Positions 33,523-46,376 of a stretch of DNA of 64,000 nt are shown here, in pieces. The stretch covers positions 17,383,642-17,447,641 of the forward strand of contig CM028383.1 in assembly GCA_013146195.2 (NCBI GenBank), given 5' to 3'. Origin of the DNA: Codonopsis lanceolata. Lineage: Eukaryota; Streptophyta; Magnoliopsida; Asterales; Campanulaceae. The position numbers and the translations under genes were made by a program. Position 1 is the first letter of the stretch. Every line of letters starts with the position of its first letter. The notes below the pieces were generated by a model. It made no database searches, was not told the origin of the DNA, and worked only from the letters and a program-made list of their open reading frames with translations.

Positions 33523-34860
33523 GCCGGTAAGGCAACCGCAGAGGAGGTTGAACCCACCTATGATGGAGGTGGTGAAGAAGGAAGTTTTGAAGTTGCTGCA
33601 GATGGGGATCATATATGCCATATCAGAAAGTGAGTGGTGAACCCTACTCAATGTGTAGCCAAGCGGGGTGGGATCACCGTCATCATCAATCACAAGGCGA
33701 GTTGGTGCCAACGGGGAGGCGGAGCAAAGGATGGCGTGTGCGTATTGACCTTCGTTCCTGAATGAGGTAACTAGAAAAGATCACTTGCTTTTACCTCCCA
33801 TTTATTGATCGGATGTTGGAAAGGCTTGGAAGGGTATTATTGTTTTCTTGATGGGTATTAGAATTTTCAAATACCAATTGCAGAAGACAGGAGAAAACCA
33901 CTTTTACTGCCCCCTTGGCACCTTTGCCTATCGGAGGATGCCCTTTGGTTTATGCAATGCACCTGCGACTTTTCAAAGGTGTATGATGAGCATCTTCTCC
34001 GATTTTGTGGAGAATTTTATGGAGGTTTTCATGGATGATTTCACCGTCCATGGAGACTCGTTCGACCAATGTCTTGCTCACCTTGCTTTAGTTTTTGACC
34101 GATGTGTTGAAGCAAATTTGGTGTTGAATTTTGAAAAATGTCACTTCATGGTTGAGCAAGGCATTGTGTTGGGACATGTGGTTTCGAAAAAGGGACATTG
34201 AAGTGGACAAAGCAAAATTGATGTTATTTGCCACACTTCCTTACCCTACAAATGCGTGAAGTGCGGTCGTTCCTTGGTCATGCAGGGTTCTACCGTCGCT
34301 TCATAAAAGATTTTTCGAAAATTGCATCGCCTCTATGCACCTTGTTGCAAAAGAGGTAGATTTTAAATTTGATGATATTTGCAAGAAAGCGTTTGATGAG
34401 TTGAAGGGTCGGTTGACATCTACTCCTATTATTCAAGCCCCCAATTGGTCTCTCCTTTTGAGATCATGTGTGATGCAGTGATTATGCTTTGAGGCGATTT
34501 TTGGGTCAAAAAGTGGATCGTGCCTCTTATGTGATTTATTATGCGTCTATGACTTTGAATGAGGCACAAAGAAACTATTCCACTACAGAAAAGGAGATGT
34601 TAGCGGTGGTTTTTGCGTTAGAAAAGTTTAGGTCTTATTTGCTTGGGACCAAAATCATTGTGTACACCGATCATGCTGCTCTTAGGTATTTAATGTCTAA
34701 GAAAGAGGCAAAACCGAGACTCATTCGGTGGATTCTTCTGTTGAATGAGTTTAACATAGAAGTCAAGGATAAGAAAGGGGCCGAAAATGTGGTGGCCGAC
34801 CACTTGAGTCGTTTGGTGAGAGAGGATGACAAGCCTTATAAGCATAAGAGGCCCTATTAG
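33523..34860 (+). pseudogene. pol: Athila reverse transcriptase and RNase H, decayed
   Basis: The first third of RT (33523-33847) is scrambled across frames. From 33848 the frame reads FYCPLGTFAYRRMPFGLCNAPATF, then EVFMDDFTVHG, with the FMDD catalytic box at 34028-34039, and KCHFMVEQGIVLGHVVS. After a shift near 34200, RNase H resumes in 34489-34860 with YVIYYASMTLNEAQRNY, KEMLAVVFALEKFRSYL and YTDHAALRYLMSKK, then VVADHLSRL. These are the expected blocks of a gypsy RNase H, whose first Asp lies in the damaged part before 34489. Confidence 0.85.
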
Positions 34861-34907
34861 GGGGCGAGTTTCTGATGAGGCTTTGTGGGCGTTAAGGAAG
34901 TGTTCCC

Positions 34908-35245
34908 TTGGTATGCGGATTTGGTAAACTTTTGGTCTCTAATAAAATTCCCCAAGTTTTTCTAAATCAAAGAGAGACAAATCTAGACAAGGCTAAGTAC
35001 TATGTGTGGGACGAACCAAACTTGTGGAAGCATTGCGCTGACCAAGTCATTCGTAGATGTGTCCCGGAAAATGAGATGTCCTCTATCCTAAAGTTCTGTC
35101 ATGAGTATGCATGTGGTGGTCACTTTGGTGCCAAAAACACCACTAGGAAAGTGTTAGACAGTGGCTTCTTTTGGCCAAAATTGTTTATGGATGCCACTGC
35201 CTTTTGTAAGTCTTGTGACCGGTGTCAACGTGTTGGAAATATAGG
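34908..35245 (+). pseudogene. pol: Athila integrase zinc finger, truncated by insertion
   Basis: The frame reads KYYVWDEPNLWKHCADQVIRR, then CHEYACGGHFGAKNT, GFFWPKLF and CKSCDRCQRVGNI. The HHCC zinc finger is complete. The sequence stops matching after GNI at about 35243, where the minus-strand LTR begins (TGATCGATG on the plus strand). The catalytic core that should follow is absent, which fixes the insertion point of the second element. Confidence 0.9.
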
Positions 35246-36560
35246 TGATCGATGTTTTATTTTATCTATTTCCTTGCAAGTGTACAAGACTATTATAGAA
35301 TAGACTCGGAAGCAAGGGTCGAACCCACAGAGACAAGTGATCACGAACAGTGCGATTATAGATAGCAAATTATTAACCTAAGGGGGGTTTTTATGTTTAA
35401 TTCTACTCTAAATTACTAGTTATAGATGTTTAACTAATTAGACGGTAATAACGAGATATGAAGATCTTATGGTGAGTGGAAATCTAGGATTACAGGTTTC
35501 ACTTATATCTCCTTTATGTTCAATTCATAAAAATGTCATTCAATGTCTTGGGTTCGTTCACTAAAAATAGATATAGTCTGTTGAACAATTGGTTCGGCCT
35601 CCATCCCAAAATTCACCCATTCTATATCCTAAGCACAGGGAACTATCAATCTAGTCGTCACCTAGATTTATGATCTATCTGTCACCTAGATCATGTAAGA
35701 ACGGTCCTAACTTATCACTCTCGTGCCGATAGGTCCAATTTATTGTGTTGGTGAGCCGATTGTACGACATATGCACTTGGTCATGCGCGGTTATCCGCAC
35801 CTCTAAGCCTTTATTATTTGCGATTACATTCATTTGTTCAAAGCAAAATAATATAGGGGTTGATAAACAACACAATCAACAAGCATTGAATAGACATATA
35901 TATGAATCAAAACATAAATTCGATACAAGTTACCTCCCACCTCCTAGATTAGGGATGATTTAGTTCATCATAGACGATGAGCGACAGCACATGAAGATGA
36001 TGGAAGACATGATTTGATCTTCAATACTTGAAATTACAAAACCTAACTATGTTATACAATCTAAAACTACCTAAAATCTATGTAAAAGCTTCAGCCGTCC
36101 TCCTTAGCTTAGGCTCGGCACACGACTTCTATATATACTCGGGAGTTGTGATTGGATCGAATGTTGTGTGAAAATCCGAAAAGGTCGCATTCTACCTACC
36201 TTGCGGTGCAAGGTCTTTGAATACCTTTGGATATGCGTCCATAAGGTCTCCTGTTGGTGGCTTTTGATTCTTTGATTGGCGACTTGGGGGCGGCTATGAG
36301 GATCTGCCTTTTACCTTGCGGTCGCGAAGTGCGAGGCACCTGCGTCCCAAGGTGTCCGATTTAGATCTTGGAATCTTCATTTTCTTCAATTTTCTCTTCC
36401 TTGTAATTTGCACTTAAAACCACAGGTTTCGTATTTTCACAATAATCCACGAAACTTACAAAACTCACAGAAAACATATATTAGTACTCAAAAGACTCGT
36501 GAAATAGCATAATTTAAGTCATAGAAGTATATAAAATCGGCGTATAAAATACATCGATCA
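35246..36560 (-). repeat. 3' LTR of minus-strand Athila
   Basis: On the minus strand it starts TGATCGATGTATTTTATACG and ends AATAAAACATCGATCA, a 9-bp terminal inverted word. It matches 1-1277. A PPT abuts its start. The frame around 35675-35963 is LTR-internal, not a gene. Confidence 0.92.
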
Positions 36561-36580
36561 AATACCCCCAAACTTGAACT
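36561..36580 (-). promoter_or_regulatory. Polypurine tract of minus-strand Athila
   Basis: On the minus strand the bases read AAGTTTGGGGGTATT directly before the LTR start. This is the usual Athila PPT and gives the element's orientation. Confidence 0.88.
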
Positions 36581-39500
36581 TTGCTCGTCCACGAGTAAAC
36601 AAATAAACTTATAAATACAAAAGCATATAAATAACAAAAATTAAAATCTTTTTGTGAGGGTGACACTATTTACACTCCTCTATAAACCCACAAACTCAAG
36701 GAGACTCTTTCGAGTGACTCGACTATCACAGATAAATACAAAACAAATAAATATAAAACTAAACTAACTACAAATAAAACATAATTAAAACATAAAATCT
36801 TTTGGTTTCATCCTCAAGTTATAAGTGTATGGCATGCATGTAATCTCGGTTGGTGCTCACCACATATATGCGGGCTTAGTCATATAAAACCAACTAGTCT
36901 TTTCTTATCTGCTACTACTTTTAATTTCTCCGTGTGTGTGTGATCACGGTCTTAAAGAATATCTTAACTAAAAGCAGTTTTATTGAGCTAAACACCACAT
37001 TCATATGAAAATTACAGGTTTAATAGAAAATCATGCATTAAGAAGTATGAGATCTACCATCCAAACCCAGTCGATTATAGACGAAAGGTCCCAAGGATTC
37101 AAAAGATTTATACATCCATCCCATGCACTTCTATGTATGACATACAATGCTCTCCTATCCCAATGACTTGTAATAGCTAAGATTATGCTAACACGTGAGC
37201 TTTAAGGTGAATAATAATGATTATGAAGTGTGTGATCAATTTCATGTTACTCACTTGACGGTAAAAACAACATAAGCATTGGTAAGAAGATCATTAGGAC
37301 TTTATAAGCTTGTAATGTAAGGCCAAGGTGTTGGGGGCTTTGATGGAAAGGGATTGGAATTCAAAGTGAGAGAGTAAGACTACCCTTTATCCCTCATACT
37401 TCCAAGCAAAGGAAGTTTTCCCTATTTAGGCTAGGACCTGCAAAGACCACAAGTGGAGGGGTGCTTTGTGTTACTTTTCTTCCCCCCAAACTTGTTTTGG
37501 GCAATATATTCTTCTAAAAATATCATCATTCTTCTCAGCAGAATTTTTCTAACATATTTTCTCTTGAAAGCTATGCTTTCATTTGAATCTTTGTTTACCT
37601 CTTCTTCTTAGTTTCATTTTTAGTCGACACATGAAATTAAATTTTTTTTTGGACGGCGACGGAAGAAGAAGCCTTCGAAAAATAGCCTAGCGAAAAAAGT
37701 GGTCCTCCTAAAATCAATTTCCCACCCAATCCTACTCTCAAAGGGTAGGCTAAAAGTGTATAGGCTTTTAGGGTTGAGTTAATGTGGGTAATAGAAACGA
37801 TGGCGAATGGGGGTTTAAATAGTGTGCTTAGCACACTCCATTCTTTTTCATTAGGCTCAAAAGGGGACACTAGGGATATATTTAGTATAGGTCAGGGAAT
37901 ATTTAGGCTCTAACGATCCAAAGATGGCCTAAATCATTTCTTAATGCCAAATGCTCACATAGTATTTAAAGCAAGTAAGACAACACAAAATATCATATCA
38001 ACTATGGGAATTGGGGTTGAATGTTTAGCATCACTAGATTTTACATAAGCATTCGCTAAAACAGATGGTAGGGACAATTGAGACTAACATGCGAGACACG
38101 GTTCGAAAGTGTGCTTGAGATATATATAAATGAGAAAAATCAAGGGATCTAACTAACATGCAATTGACCCCAAGTTACAATTTAATGCAACAATCATGTT
38201 CGAATGGCTATGCATCATATTCTTGTGCATATCTTGTTGAAGTGAAATAGGTGTTATAAACTTTATAAAACTATTCTAATCAATCAAAGTTATAGTGGGT
38301 GTGCGTGCATGAAGAATTTGGAGAAAAGTAAAAGTTTCGCAAAATTAAGTAAATTCGAGGGGATCTACGGACTAACTATGCGGTTCATTGCACTAATCTC
38401 TTCATTGACTACAACTAGCATTACCACACCTAAACTTCGAGGATGAATATTTTGAATTTAATATTTTATTTTTTATTTTTTTATTTTATTTATTTTCTAA
38501 GAAATTGCGAAAATTGGAGGTGATGTGATGACACAATTGATGATGGGTCCCAAAAGAGGAACCCACGAGTATCCAATAAGTGTATTACGGTCAAGGCAAC
38601 ACCTCAGAAAATCGAGAAAAATAAAAACGAGGATAAATAGGGTGAAGAGTTAAATGGTCATCAAAGAAAATTCTCTTCACCACAACGACATAGCCAACTC
38701 CATTCTTCGTTAAGATTTGGGACTGCTAAGACCTAAAGTTTAAATCCCCCCAAACTTAAGTTCTATTTTGTCCTCAAAATAGAGGAACATATGAGGATTG
38801 ATGGGACAAATATAAAAGATGAGATCCACCTACGAGCGAAAGGAGACGGAACTTGGGCCTCGACTCAGGTGAGTCGGTGGGAGATAACGAATGAGGGGCG
38901 AAACTTCGAGGATGGTGCCAGGTGGCGGCCCATAATGATTTGAGACATTATGTCCCACGGTGTTAACCAAGAAAAATTTCGGTGAGTGAAGCATTTATGC
39001 CAGCTGTTGACTCACCATCTCGGTTTGGAGGGCCATTGCCTCCAACTTTGTTGGAAGATCCCAACAGCGGGTCCTCTTCCTCTCCGGTTTCCTCCTCAGG
39101 AACCCTCACTCTCGGCTGGCGGTGATGTTCAAAAAAAAATGGCCCTAGTAATGACCAGGACCGGCCTTGACCTCTCGGCGTGTTTGGGCATTCTCACATT
39201 TGCCTACACAAGTCAATTGTCAAATGCGGAGCTTGAACCGTTCGTCCTACCTACCTAATAAGGGTCTTGATTTGGTGGATTGATCGCGTCAACATCAATG
39301 GACCCACCGAGTCATGATGGTGTAGGTCAGGCGACTACCCCATTCACCAGGTGTTTGGTGACTTGAGGGGCATGAGCGACACAAACAAATTTATACGGGC
39401 TTGGCGGGTGTCTTGGAAGGAAGGACTCTCATGGTGCGAGGTCCATATGGTGGAGTTCTGGGTTATAGGACCACTCCACACCGGAGAGCGATAGCATTCG

Positions 39501-40784
39501 CCACCGGCGGGGATACGAGGGGTGGAGGTGTGTGCTATAGTTATCGGCACCAACTGGCGAAGTTGGAGGTGCCTAAATGAGTGTTAATGCTTTGGAGAAA
39601 AATCAACTCTTGCCCCTAACATTAACGGTGTCTAACACCGCCATCCATGCCAATAGCCCGTTGGCGTAGAATTCTCGGACAATGGGACTACGGCGTTGGA
39701 GAATCTAACAGCGTCCCGCCTGAGCCATCGAGGCGGGGCGGATACCAAAATCTTCGGCCTTAAATCCCTTTCGGGCACCAAGGACAGAGTTTGTTGGTGT
39801 ACTACTCGTGCCGTGAGGACCGAGCGGGTGATGTCAAAATTGTGTTCTTCCTCTGGCGGGGCCGGAGGATGAAGAGCCGTATTTCTACGCTTTCTAAACA
39901 TTTTTTTTGAAATAAAATTTTAAACTAAAAGTTTATCAATTAAAAATGTGTTTAAAATTTTAAAATAACAATTTAATCTAAAGCATGCAAAAATATCTAC
40001 GTTAAAATATCTAGCACCACTAGCATGCAAATAATTTACGTATGAATTTAAAGAGAGGTGTTAGGATTACTTGTTTGCGGCCTTAATTAGTGAATGAGCC
40101 GAGAGTGGAGCTTGATCTTCCAACGGCAAACAATGGTGGTTCTCTTCTTTTTCTCCTTAAGCTTGACTTGCAATGGAGTGTAATGGAAGATGGGTGAGGG
40201 GATGAAGAGTTTGAAGAGAGAGATCTTGAGTATATCAGAATTAATGGAAGATCTCTTTGGAATTTGGAAGATTTAAGGCTGCTTTGCTGCTCTTGCTTGA
40301 GAGAGGGAGAGTTTACGTGATTTCGAAGAAGAAGCTTGGGCCTTAAATAAAGGGGACCTTGCGGTCGCAAGAGTGCACGCCACACTGCGTCCGTAGTGGG
40401 CAAAAAGTGGTTGGGATTCTACATTCATTCCCCATGTATGACACACTTCCTTTGCCACGAGATTCGTATTTCTTGCGGGACGCGGTCGCGGTCCTACACA
40501 TGCGTCCTGAGGTGGGCCAAACTCCACTCTTGTTTTTCTTTTGACTTTTCAACGGTTTGCGGTTTAACCTTAGTTAACTTCCGTTATGTCTTGGATATTT
40601 ACGTATGAAAATCTAAACAACATTCTAGACTAAAATTATTGTAACATATAATACAACACTAAGATGTTTTCTCCCCCAAACTTGAATTTTGGCATATTTA
40701 ATTTAAAATTAAATGTCCAAAATAAAATTCAACGGAGAAAAACATATTTAAACTAACTAAATAACAAATAACTTTCAAAATAGT
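36581..40784 (-). other. 3' untranslated / post-pol region of minus-strand Athila
   Basis: It is AT-rich with no confident gene. PPT-like phrases (minus strand CAAGTTTGGGGG or close) recur near 37485-37500, 38742-38755 and 40668-40690. A palindromic word shared with the LTR family (CCTTGCGGTCGCAAG) is at 40357-40371. Open frames on the minus strand at 39632-39901 and 40083-40552 are short. The first begins MFRKRRNT and contains SLVPERDLRP, which could be the remnant of a post-pol (env-like) ORF seen in some Athila elements; I am not sure. Confidence 0.6.
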
Positions 40785-40835
40785 GGGTTGCCTCCCACTT
40801 AGCGCCTTTGTTTAACGTCTTTGGCTCGACCAAGC
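40785..40835 (-). other. Athila post-pol junction
   Basis: The minus strand reads TCGAGCCAAAGACGTTAAAC, then AAAGGCGC and TGGGAGGCAACCC. This phrase conventionally follows the integrase stop in Athila elements, and marks where pol ended. Confidence 0.75.
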
Positions 40836-42815
40836 AAACCCTAGTCTCTTGGTGGTTCATTGTCGGCCAAGCGGATTAATTCAATTGTTCGTTCAAGCGA
40901 CATTGGCTCGAAATATGGCTTAGTCGGTGTCCATTCACTTTAAACACTTCATTATTTTTTGGGGTTTTGTATAAATTGCCCCATGAGGATGAATCAGTAC
41001 TATTCTAAAAGGACGGACCATTTGGATTTTAACTTTCAGAACAACCTTAACCTAGAGTAAAATACTTTCATACGGATGAAGCATTTTGTTGTAATCCCAT
41101 GTGATGATACTTTTTGGTCTTTTCTTTATAAGTTTCGCATTCGATCACGAATTAAGTCTATGTTCTTCTAATTCATTTAAGCTTTGATCTTTCTTCTCGA
41201 CTAATGTCAAATCTAAATTCAATTCTTTAATTGCCCAATAGGCTTTGTGCTCAATCTCAAGCTGGTAAATGGCAAGCTTTACCATAAACCATCCTATGGA
41301 CTCATTCCTATGGGTGTCTTAAAAGCGATTCGGTATGCCCGCATCCTTGAGTTTAGATTCCCAATCTTCACGATTAGGCCTAACGGTCTTTTAACAACGC
41401 TTTTATACGCCTATTGCTTACTTCTACTCCGGATATGTGGATGATAAGGTGTAGCTAACTTGTGAGTTACACCATGCTAAGAGACACTATTTAACAACTT
41501 ATTGGTAAAATGTTCCACAGTCTTATTATGGCCTTAGGGACTCCATATCTAACAAATAAATCTTCTACAAACTTGACTCTTTTGTTTTACCATCATTATT
41601 CTTGGTTGCTACAGCTTCTATCCATTTAAGCATAATGGTATACTAAAATATACTACTTAATTATTGGACAGGGAAAGGGACCCATAAAATCAATACCCCA
41701 AACATCAAAAATTTCAACTACTAAATTAACATGTAAGGGCATCTCATTTCTTTTCTATACCATTTCTTTGGCATTTATCGCATGTTACGTAAAAACAGTT
41801 CACAATCTCTAAAAGCAGTAGGCCATCTGGACGATTGCAAAATTTCGAGTTTATTACCACTAAAATGACCTCACAAGAATATCCATGGAAATTCCATGAT
41901 ACCTTGTTGGTCTTTTTTCATCTTCTTATCAAAGAATGAGAACAAATCTTATATAAATGAGGAGCTTCCCAAAAATAATTTCGTTTCCGCCAAAATTTCT
42001 TCTTTTCGTAGTGATCAAAATCAGGATTAATGATATCGGACACATAATAGTTGACAAAGTCGGCATTACCAAGTCGAATCTTTAATGGCTAGGAGTTGTT
42101 CATCGAAGGAGTATTATCATTAATGGGGACGGATCATCAAAAATTGCGTTCAAGCAAGGGTGAAAATTCTAACCTAGACAAATGGTCTACGACATTCTCG
42201 GTTCCTTTTTATCCTTGATAGTTATGTCAAATTCTTGTAACAATAACATCCATCTAATTAATCTTGGTTTAGCATCCTTCTTACTTAAGATATTTCAATG
42301 CGAGAATGATCGAAAAATTATTACCTTTGATCTAGCAAATATGATCTAAATTTTTTCAAAGCATATACTTCTGCTAAAAATTCCTTTTAGTAGTGGTATA
42401 ATTCAATTGAGCATCATTCGAGAGTTCTACTAGCATAATGGATCACATGAGGCTTTCTATCTACCCTTTTTCTAACACGGCTCCAATGCCAAATCGATGC
42501 ATCACATGATTTCAAAGTGACCAATCGAGGGCCGGATAAAATTGGGGCGATAGTTAACTTTTCTTTTAATAAATTAAAAGCTTCTAAACATTCTTCATCA
42601 AAGATAAACTCTGTATCTTTTGCTAACAAATTACATAGAGGTTTTGAGATTTTGGAAAAGTCTTTTATAAATCTTCGATAAAAACCAGCATACCGAAAAC
42701 TTCGAACTCCTTTAACTGAAGTGGGAGGGGTAGTTGTGAAATAACTTCAATTTTAGCTTTGTCAACTTCAATTCCTTTATTTGAAACAACATACCCTAAG
42801 ACAATTTCCATGTTT
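40836..42815 (-). pseudogene. pol: Minus-strand Athila pol remnant (RT end, RNase H, integrase)
   Basis: Starting at the gap, the minus strand gives EIVLGYVVSNKGIEVDKAKIE, the RT-RNase H junction (42815-42730), then EAFNLLKEKLTIAPIL and HVIHYASRTLE (42629-42414), the start of RNase H. Further on, weak matches in several frames (FDEQLLAI, LEILQSS.WPTAFRD near 42100-41790) recall the integrase N-terminus and zinc finger. No catalytic core of integrase could be read. Numerous stops and deletions are present. Confidence 0.75.
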
Positions 42816-42915
42816 NNNNNNNNNNNNNNNNNNNNNNNNNNNNNNNNNNNNNNNNNNNNNNNNNNNNNNNNNNNNNNNNNNNNNNNNNNNNNNNNNNNNN
42901 NNNNNNNNNNNNNNN
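42816..42915. other. Assembly gap of 100 N
   Basis: Exactly 100 N bases, the conventional placeholder for a gap of unknown size. Open frames that span it are artefacts. Sequence composition changes sharply from AT-rich Athila on the left to GC-rich on the right. Confidence 0.98.
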
Positions 42916-45390
42916 CCCGCCTACCTCCCTGCCTAACCTCTCGACCGCCTCAAGGACAACATAGCCGCAAAAAGAAAAACAACTCAAGATCACGACTAGA
43001 ATGGAAGTAACAAAGTGAAACAAGCTTAAAAGTAAAACCCAAACCGACTCAGAGCTTCAAGATAGACAGTGTGTGTACTCCAGTGTTCGAGCCTATGACA
43101 CATCCGACGCCCGAAAAATTTTGTCGTGATGTTCTGATAATCGTGATAATCGGCCTCTTCGGCCAAAAGGAGCACAAGGGCTCCACCTCGGGGACGGCAG
43201 CCCTTGAGGAAAGCACCCCCGGCGTGCAGGTTGCGAGGATTGCACACCAACTCCTTCCAATCGAATGCAGCGCCTGACCGACTTTCTTTTCCCCATCCAT
43301 CACAACGCCTGTGGCATCCCTGATAATCGTCAGCGACGAGTGTCACCGTGGTGAACCCGCCACGGGAAGTTTGGGACGCGCTTATCAAATCTTGGCTCAT
43401 AGGCATTATCGGCCACCCAACCGAGACTCGATCAAGACAGCTCTTTCTATCCTGTGCATCCACCTTCCCTCGGCACATCGGACAAAATCCTAAGGAAGCT
43501 CGAGTTGAACGAGCATTTACCCGACCATAAGCATCAACGCCGTAATAAAGAGACGCCCGAAAATCTTGCTCGTCTGGCTACGCGTAGTAAACGACACGCC
43601 ACAATATACGCCATAAGGGCCCTTACCGTGTTCAAAGATCGTCACCGGCATCGGATGTAATTCCTGAAGGAATAGAAGGACAAAGTGATCCAGGCAACCC
43701 GAGCCCTACTCTGAAGAAGTCTCGCAAAGAAGAGCAGCTTACCATTCTCGCTCCCGGGAAATTCACCATCCACGTGCACCGCCTTCTACCCGATAGTCCT
43801 CGTGCTCTATGCCCATCGAGGTAAACCAGCGGCGGTCGGGTATTGGCCAAGCGCTCAATGAGCCGCATACAACAAGCTCTCGCCAAGATTCGATGCCTGA
43901 GTAGAGGGGCAGAGCCAGTAGCCGCACCTCCTGCACGCAGCATTTGCCGACGCCGCCGCGATAGGGATGTTGTTCGAGTCCTCATCACCGACGGGCAGCG
44001 CCGCTGACCACCGACGATCCTCGGCCTCGGCAATATCGCACCACCTACCCTCAAGCGGCGTAAAATCACCCCTGCTCGCCAATTGGGCACCCGCCATGCC
44101 TCGCCTCGGTCCGGACAAATGAGTGTGGCCCCCTAAGCTAAGCGACCTTGTTCCACTTCCCCTGACAAGCCGAGGCGGATAAGGTAATCACGGGCACATG
44201 GGCCTCGGATCCACGGACACACGAGGTCGGGCGTACCACGACCTCGCCACGGATCATCACCCCTTTCGTCAATACTACGCCAATAGACGGGGACCTCTCA
44301 TCGCTCATGGGGTCATTCCCGCTCATACCGACTCCTCCCCATTTTTTCGAGAAATCTCCGCTCGACATCTACGAGATCGAGGAAAAGCATGGCGATCCTA
44401 TCCGTAAAGGAGCTACTAAGAAAGAGGAAAAACCCTAAGTCTAGGTCATCCAAGGGGCCTTGCCCGCCTACAGACAAGACACAATTGTCTCTCCTCGATC
44501 TCACCTTTGGACTCTCCTAATCTATTCTAGTCAATCCAGGAAACATTGAAAACAGAGAGGGAGAAAAACTGAAACAAACAAACAGGAAAATAAAGGCTGA
44601 GAAGAAGCGATTACTGTTAAAGTTCGAGGAAATCCGTCAGGAGTCAAAGTATGCAAGCAACAAGACCGGCCGACTTCGAAAATCGAGACGACTCGAAAAT
44701 CAGTTGCAGAGCTTCTCTCTATTCTTTTCTCTCTCGAAAAATCTCGAACGGCATAAAGCTTCAAATGGGCGAGGCGTCCGTTTAAATAGGAAAGGAAACC
44801 CTGAGATCGTGGCCGAAGCCGAAAAGACAGATACTCAAAACCCACGCACGCACATTAAATGGTCCGGGATTAGCGCCTGCCTTTTTCACCTCTCGACGGC
44901 TCACGCTGCCTGCCCCTCCTCTCGCCGTAACCACTCAATGAAAGGCTTCTTTGGCACGCCGATGACGCTTGTAAAAGTTCCGAACCTTCTACGCCGAGGT
45001 TCACCGATCATTGGCACGCCAGATTTCATGTGTACAAGCCCTGTTTCGGCAACTTCGACATTCTCAGACGCCTCGCCTCGAGCATAAATACCGCCAGCGC
45101 CGGCTTAGGGGCCACCGATATACCCAAAATTGTCACGAGCAGCACGAGCCGCCATCCCGCCACGAGCATGGCTTTGAGGGCCCACAGGCCTAGCGAGCAT
45201 AAGAAGAGCAACCACATACAACGGGCAGGACGTTCCTATCCCAACCCCCGGTCCGATCGTGGGCCTTGCCCTGAATTGTGATCAACTCATATACCTCATC
45301 TACCATGCACGAGTGGCCTTGCCCGCCATTCCTCATCGAGCAAATGACATCAAGTAGCTTGCCCGCCAAGACACGGCCACAAGTTATCAT
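42916..45390 (-). other. GC-rich unidentified segment with minus-strand coding-like character
   Basis: This segment is clearly more GC-rich than its surroundings. Minus-strand frames at 44118-43855 and 44368-44138 have coding-like composition, but I recognise no domain. A TATA-like box (CCTATTTAAACGG on the minus strand, 44790-44778) is followed by an A/G/T-rich leader, as at a promoter. Given the LTR-like block to the right (45391-45830), the segment may be the 3' part of another Tat-type element with its antisense ORF. That is inference from layout only. Decayed frames and stops are common. Confidence 0.4.
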
Positions 45391-45830
45391 ATGTAGGCAG
45401 GACACTTGCCTTATTCATTCCTAATATCACGCAGCCTACGTATATCACCAGAAATCTAGAGTTTCACTCCTGTGGAACAAGGAGACTACGAAAACCAAAT
45501 CCTACCCGGATTCAACTACACAAGGGCCAATAAATACTCCTCCGTCATACACCACAAAGGTACATGCTCTCATACACTCTGCCTCTTCCTTGAGTTCTGG
45601 TATTCTGTTCTCATACACGGTACTTACTCTCACGCCGGAGGGGTTTCGCGAGGCCCTGCCTTGCACTTCCACTCAGGTTTTCTGTGCTCTCAGCCAGGTT
45701 CAAGGAAGCAGCTACAAGCCCAGATATCCTACCCAAAGAACAGACGGCCCAAGCTGAGGATTTTGCCACATCAAGTAGTATTAATTTCTCCATTCCGGGC
45801 AAAAAGTCCACATATAATTTTTGGATGTTT
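45391..45830 (+). repeat. LTR-like block with R/U5 motif
   Basis: A TGTAGGCAGG start near 45391, an AATAAATA TATA-like word near 45530, AAAGGTAC at about 45558, and ACTTACTCTCACGCCGGAGG at 45622-45641 follow the layout of other LTRs in the window (49035, 59951 and 61859, in the opposite orientation). Neither end is proven; a possible CTACA end lies near 45716. No PBS follows. Confidence 0.5.
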
Positions 45831-46376
45831 TACATAAAGAATCCACTTTCAAAACTTATGCTTATAATTTACAATACATTTCATCTTTATCCTCCATAGT
45901 AATATATATTTTGGTCTCTGGACATGTCAAAAAAGAATAGTTTGATACTCAGGATTTAAAACATATTAATATGATCCTTCAACTTATTTTTTTAGATCAA
46001 TATTCCCCTCCCACTGTTACCGAAACATTTTCTGTCCACTTTTTTACAATATGACTAAATTACCCTTACTAACAAGTTTCTTATGGCTAACTTTTTAAGA
46101 AGTGTAAAATAAAAGAGATTACTTGTCAATTCAATAATTTAAGCATTTTCATCTTCAACCCAACTCCCCTTCCCTTTCATTCCAGATTTCACCATGGCTG
46201 TCACCCAAAACCACCACCATAGCTTTGAATAACATCCAGAAAAAAAACTAAACAAAATTAGATAAATACTAAAAAAAAATTAAATAACACCTCAAAACCC
46301 ACAGTAAGGAAATTATTAGATCATACTATAAGGTAAACCTCCACATATCAAGTCAAATTGAAAGTTGTTTCTATGG

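Larger units (their letters stand above)
29383..35245 (+). mobile_element. Athila-type Ty3/gypsy retrotransposon, 3' part lost
   Basis: A 1278-base 5' LTR, a tRNA-Asp type PBS, gag with an Athila-style N-terminus, protease, RT, RNase H and the zinc finger of integrase follow in gypsy order. Integrase is cut at 35245 by the LTR of a second element on the minus strand, so the integrase core and 3' LTR are not in the window. The left flank 29378-29382 (TGTAC) would be one target duplication copy; its partner cannot be seen. Several stops and frameshifts make the copy inactive. Confidence 0.88.
35246..42815 (-). mobile_element. Athila-type element on the minus strand, 5' part lost in gap
   Basis: On the minus strand the order is: RT end and RNase H (42815-42414), integrase remnants (about 42100-41200), the post-pol junction with the Athila phrase GACGTTAAACAAAGGCGC (40835-40785), a 4-kb 3' region, PPT, and 3' LTR (36560-35246). 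The 5' LTR, gag and most of RT would lie beyond the N gap but were not found on its other side. The copy is heavily decayed. It is the same LTR family as 1-1277, but different from the plus-strand Athila that it interrupts. Confidence 0.82.

Noticed and set aside
42759..43023. Open frames spanning the N gap on both strands
   Set aside because: They consist partly of undetermined residues and cannot be real.
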